A DNA stretch of 8,629 nt from Acidimicrobiales bacterium (GTDB taxonomy: Bacteria; Actinomycetota; Acidimicrobiia; Acidimicrobiales; Poriferisodaliceae). Every line of letters starts with the position of its first letter. Positions within the stretch are counted from its first letter, which is position 1. Positions 6,969 through 8,629 of the stretch are shown here, piece by piece. Where the stretch lies: assembly GCA_020631315.1 (NCBI GenBank), contig JAHDHM010000131.1, positions 1 to 8,629 of the forward strand, written 5' to 3'. A program made the translations under genes and the position numbers. Below the pieces are notes generated by a model that was given only the letters and a program-made list of their open reading frames with translations, searched no databases and was not told the DNA's origin.

Positions 6969-7885
6969 AGGTCCAGCTCCGCTGCGACAGCGTCGGCCAG
7001 GGTGGCGACGACCTCGGCGTCGTTCTGGGCTCCGACGACGAGCGGCAGCGGCAGGGGTGAGAGGGTGAGGCCATCTCGGAGCGTCGCTGCGGCTTCGGCG
7101 CCGGCCGACCGAAGTCGTCCTGCGAGCACGGCGGCGTCGAGCACGGTGCGGTCGGGATCGTCGGCGTCTCGCTCCGCCGCCGCGACCGCGACTCGCTGTT
7201 CGACGTCGGCTCGGAGCGCCGGAGGCCGGACGGCGTTCAACACGACCGCGCCCACCTCGACGCCTGTCTCGTCGTCGAGTCGGCCGATCAGGTCGAGCGC
7301 CTCGGCGACGGGCAGCTCCTCCGGGGTGGCGCAGACCACCGCGCCGGTGATGGCCGGGTCGTGGAGGATCTCCCTCATCCACTTGGCCTGACGACCGAGC
7401 AGACCGTTGCCGGCGATCTCGATGATGCCTTCGGTCGCGGCCAGGTGCCCGACGATGTGGCCTGTCGGTGGGCCGTCCATCACGACGAGGTCGTAGTGGC
7501 GTTCGCGCACGTCGTGGGCGAGCTTCCCGACCGTGAGGATCTCGCGCACGCCCGGTGCCGCGGACGCCACGAAGTCCAAGATGCGAGCGAGCGGGCCGGA
7601 CTCGACCGGCAGCGGGACCCTGGTCATGACCTTCACGAAGTCACGAACCGACCGTTCGGTGTCCATGGCCATGACCGACAGCCCCGGTGTCGCCGACGGC
7701 AACGGGTCGTAACCGGGATCGGCAACGCCGACGGCTGGGCCGGCACCGCCGCCTGGCTGGACTTCACACAGCAACACGCTCTTGCCGGTGCGCGCCGCGG
7801 CGACCGCCAGCGCAGCGGCGACCGAGGTGGTGCCCACGCCACCCTTGCCGGTGACGACGAGGAAGCGGCGATCGAGCAGGGTCAT
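6965..7885 (-). CDS. ArsA/GET3-family ATPase, first of pair; P-loop lysine replaced by Thr
   Basis: Partner of the downstream ATPase, corresponding to mycobacterial Rv3679 by order and motif. The 306-aa product begins MTLLDRRFLVVTGKGGVGTTS. The Walker A at 13-20 keeps the ArsA/GET3 signature lysine K14 but has T19 (codon ACC, complement of 7829-7831) where the catalytic P-loop lysine belongs (GKGGVGKTT). AAG to ACC needs two base changes and the frame is intact, so a read error is unlikely. Also visible are LLCEVQPGGG (38-47), a PGVREILTVGKL helix (111-122), switch II VVMDGPPTGHIVGHL (134-148), CATPEELPVAEAL (185-197) and VVLNAVRPP (214-222). It is probably unable to hydrolyse ATP alone. It starts at the ATG at 7885, 34 nt after DUF3107, with no clear Shine-Dalgarno. 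It overlaps the next gene by 4 nt. Its length is typical for a single-domain ArsA-like protein. Confidence 0.92.
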   Translation of the reverse strand: MTLLDRRFLVVTGKGGVGTTSVAAALAVAAARTGKSVLLCEVQPGGGAGPAVGVADPGYDPLPSATPGLSVMAMDTERSVRDFVKVMTRVPLPVESGPLARILDFVASAAPGVREILTVGKLAHDVRERHYDLVVMDGPPTGHIVGHLAATEGIIEIAGNGLLGRQAKWMREILHDPAITGAVVCATPEELPVAEALDLIGRLDDETGVEVGAVVLNAVRPPALRADVEQRVAVAAAERDADDPDRTVLDAAVLAGRLRSAGAEAAATLRDGLTLSPLPLPLVVGAQNDAEVVATLADAVAAELDL

Positions 7886-7897
7886 CGACGTGACGGG

Positions 7898-7913
7898 TCC
7901 GGCCGCAGCCGGA
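7898..7913 (-). repeat. Perfect hairpin TCCGGC-N4-GCCGGA between DUF3107 and the first ATPase gene
   Basis: A 6-bp all-complementary stem with a 4-nt loop lies in the 34-nt gap (7886-7919), 13 nt before the ATPase ATG. No U-run follows, so it is not a classical terminator. It could be an RNA-processing or partial-attenuation element that sets the ratio of DUF3107 to ATPase. Confidence 0.35.
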
Positions 7914-7919
7914 AGCCGC

Positions 7920-8150
7920 TCAGGAAGCGGCGAAGCCCATCTTCGGCTTCTCGGAGGTGCCGAGCTCGGCGTAGGCGATCTTGGCGCCGTTCACCGCGAT
8001 CTGCTTGCCGGACTTGTCGGCGACCCACAGGACGGTCTCGGAGGACATGGCGTCGGCGATCTGGCTCTTCAGCGCGTCGACATCGGTGTCGTCGCCGAGC
8101 TCCAGGGCGATCTCGCGAGGGGCATTGATGACACCGATACGAAGGTCCAC
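7920..8150 (-). CDS. DUF3107 small protein
   Basis: Actinobacteria-restricted small protein of unknown function. The 76-aa product begins MDLRIGVINAPREIALELGDD and contains KSQIADAMSSETVLWVADKSGKQ in the middle, then VNGAKIAYAELGTSE and a GFAAS end. This is the DUF3107 layout as I recall it from Mycobacterium Rv3208A/TB9.4 (KIGITDSPREL..., RIAYVEIG..., VGFG). Length is the family norm (70-80 aa). Alternating hydrophobic strands and one helix (about 27-36) suggest a compact alpha/beta fold; there is no signal peptide or membrane helix. The GTG at 8150 has a clean AGGAG (8159-8155) 5 nt upstream, which fixes the start. It is the first gene of a minus-strand run leading into the two GET3-like ATPases, so a role linked to them is suggested by position only. 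The family call is good; function is not known. Confidence 0.88.
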   Translation of the reverse strand: MDLRIGVINAPREIALELGDDTDVDALKSQIADAMSSETVLWVADKSGKQIAVNGAKIAYAELGTSEKPKMGFAAS

Positions 8151-8172
8151 GTCGACTCCTGGTGGTGAACTG

Positions 8173-8221
8173 CGGGAACGCCCATGGTACGGGTCAGATC
8201 CGCTCGGGAGACGTTCCCGAG
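8173..8221. promoter_or_regulatory. Nested inverted repeats in the DUF3107/amidase divergent region
   Basis: Two perfect inverted repeats share one arm. CGGGAACG (8173-8180) pairs with CGTTCCCG (8212-8219), and CTCGGGA (8203-8209) pairs with TCCCGAG (8215-8221) across 5 nt. In RNA the two structures are mutually exclusive; in DNA they look like repeated half-sites of one regulator. A minus-strand -10-like TACCAT (8189-8184), 33 nt before the DUF3107 start, lies between the arms, so the repeats would flank that promoter. Confidence 0.4.
8184..8189 (-). promoter_or_regulatory. Putative -10 (TACCAT) of the DUF3107-ATPase operon
   Basis: TACCAT on the minus strand matches TAnnnT and would start transcription about 27 nt before the GTG at 8150, leaving room for the AGGAG site. 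No recognisable -35 stands 17 nt upstream; that position is occupied by the inverted repeat, which fits activator- or repressor-controlled promoters. Confidence 0.3.
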
Positions 8222-8283
8222 ATGGAGGTTGTCGGCATCGACCCCTCGGGCTTTCGGAACAGGTGCTGCAGTTCGCACGGACC

Positions 8284-8289
8284 TAGAGT
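8284..8289 (+). promoter_or_regulatory. Putative -10 (TAGAGT) of the amidase gene
   Basis: TAGAGT matches TAnnnT and lies 18 nt before the ATG, leaving a short leader that still contains the GAGGGGG ribosome binding site (8297-8303). No -35 consensus is visible. Confidence 0.3.
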
Positions 8290-8307
8290 CGCCGTCGAGG
8301 GGGCACC

Positions 8308-8629
8308 ATGACCGACGAGCACGCCTATCGATCCGCACGAGACCTCGCGGCGGCGATCGCCGCGAAGGAGGTCTCGAGTCGAGAACTCGTCATCTCGGCA
8401 GCCGACCGCATCGAGCGACTCGACAAGGACGTCAACGCCGTCGTCCGTCTCGATCTCGACGGCGCGCTCGCAGCCGCGTCCGAGGCCGACGAAGCCACCG
8501 CCGCGGGTCGCAGTTCGGGCCCGCTGCACGGCGTACCGATGACCATCAAGGACTCCTTCCAGACGAAGGGGATGATCACCACCTCGGGGGCGCCTGAGAT
8601 GGCCGACTTCGTCCCCGAGGTCGACGCCG
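8308..8629 (+). CDS. Amidase-signature enzyme, N-terminal part (cut by window edge)
   Basis: Serine amidohydrolase of the amidase-signature family (GatA, fatty-acid amide hydrolase, indoleacetamide hydrolase), cleaving a carboxamide through a Ser-cis-Ser-Lys triad. The 107 visible residues begin MTDEHAYRSARDLAAAIAA, with the typical helical start KEVSSRELVISAADRIERLD, VNAVV, and the motif GPLHGVPMTIKDSF at 71-84. K81 in that motif is the catalytic lysine. The Gly-rich stretch with both catalytic serines is beyond the right edge, so the subtype cannot be decided; a stand-alone amidase is as likely as GatA. The ATG at 8308 has GAGGGGG 4 nt upstream, a strong Shine-Dalgarno, and TAGAGT as a possible -10. 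It is divergent from DUF3107 across 157 nt that carry inverted repeats. Confidence 0.92.
   Translation, partial: MTDEHAYRSARDLAAAIAAKEVSSRELVISAADRIERLDKDVNAVVRLDLDGALAAASEADEATAAGRSSGPLHGVPMTIKDSFQTKGMITTSGAPEMADFVPEVDA

Noticed and set aside
6969..7382. N-terminal extension of the second ATPase
   Set aside because: Overlaps the first ATPase in another frame, is extremely Arg-rich and has no homology; the GTGA junction explains the true start.
6965..7885. The missing P-loop lysine as a sequencing error or pseudogene
   Set aside because: Two substitutions would be needed (AAG to ACC), the frame is intact over 306 codons, and the rest of the family motifs are preserved.

Overview
This window is high-GC actinobacterial DNA. 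It encodes a WhiB-family Fe-S regulator, a PdtaS-type histidine kinase and a DUF3107 protein, which together are essentially an actinobacterial signature. GTG starts are frequent, and several starts have no Shine-Dalgarno sequence. The mycobacterial resemblances (recalled, not searched) combined with strongly diverged sequences suggest a non-mycobacterial actinobacterium, possibly Acidimicrobiia (Ilumatobacter-like). That placement is inference.

Layout, left to right. (1) 1-453, minus: N-terminal part of electron transfer flavoprotein beta (etfB), cut by the window edge, with a promoter and a palindrome just upstream. (2) 569-1486, plus: a diacylglycerol kinase-family lipid kinase, convergent with (3) 1495-2184, minus: a glycerophosphodiester phosphodiesterase. 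(4) 2333-2623, plus: whiB1/wblE, divergent from the phosphodiesterase across a 148-nt control region. (5) 2679-3341, plus: a short MscS-type channel. (6) 3434-4369, plus: an MBL-fold hydrolase with an altered metal motif (HxNxDH). (7) A minus-strand run read right to left: DUF3107 (8150-7920), a first ArsA/GET3-like ATPase (7885-6965), a second ArsA/GET3-like ATPase overlapping it by 4 nt (6968-5889), and the sensor kinase pdtaS (5848-4373). (8) 8308-end, plus: N-terminus of an amidase-signature enzyme, divergent from DUF3107.

The most interesting unit is the paired GET3-like ATPases. The first keeps the ArsA/GET3 'signature' lysine but has Thr in place of the essential P-loop lysine. The second keeps the P-loop lysine but has Ala in place of the signature lysine. 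The two defects are complementary, which points to an obligate heterodimer with one composite active site. The pair appears co-transcribed with a PdtaS kinase that contains no cysteine, so it lacks the Cys pair used for copper/NO sensing in the mycobacterial protein. The lipid kinase, WhiB1 and PdtaS also occur close together in Mycobacterium (Rv3218-Rv3220c), whereas the GET3-like pair lies elsewhere there (Rv3679-Rv3680, beside whiB4). This window therefore joins two neighbourhoods.

No RNA gene, mobile element, CRISPR array or gene-free stretch above 160 nt was seen.
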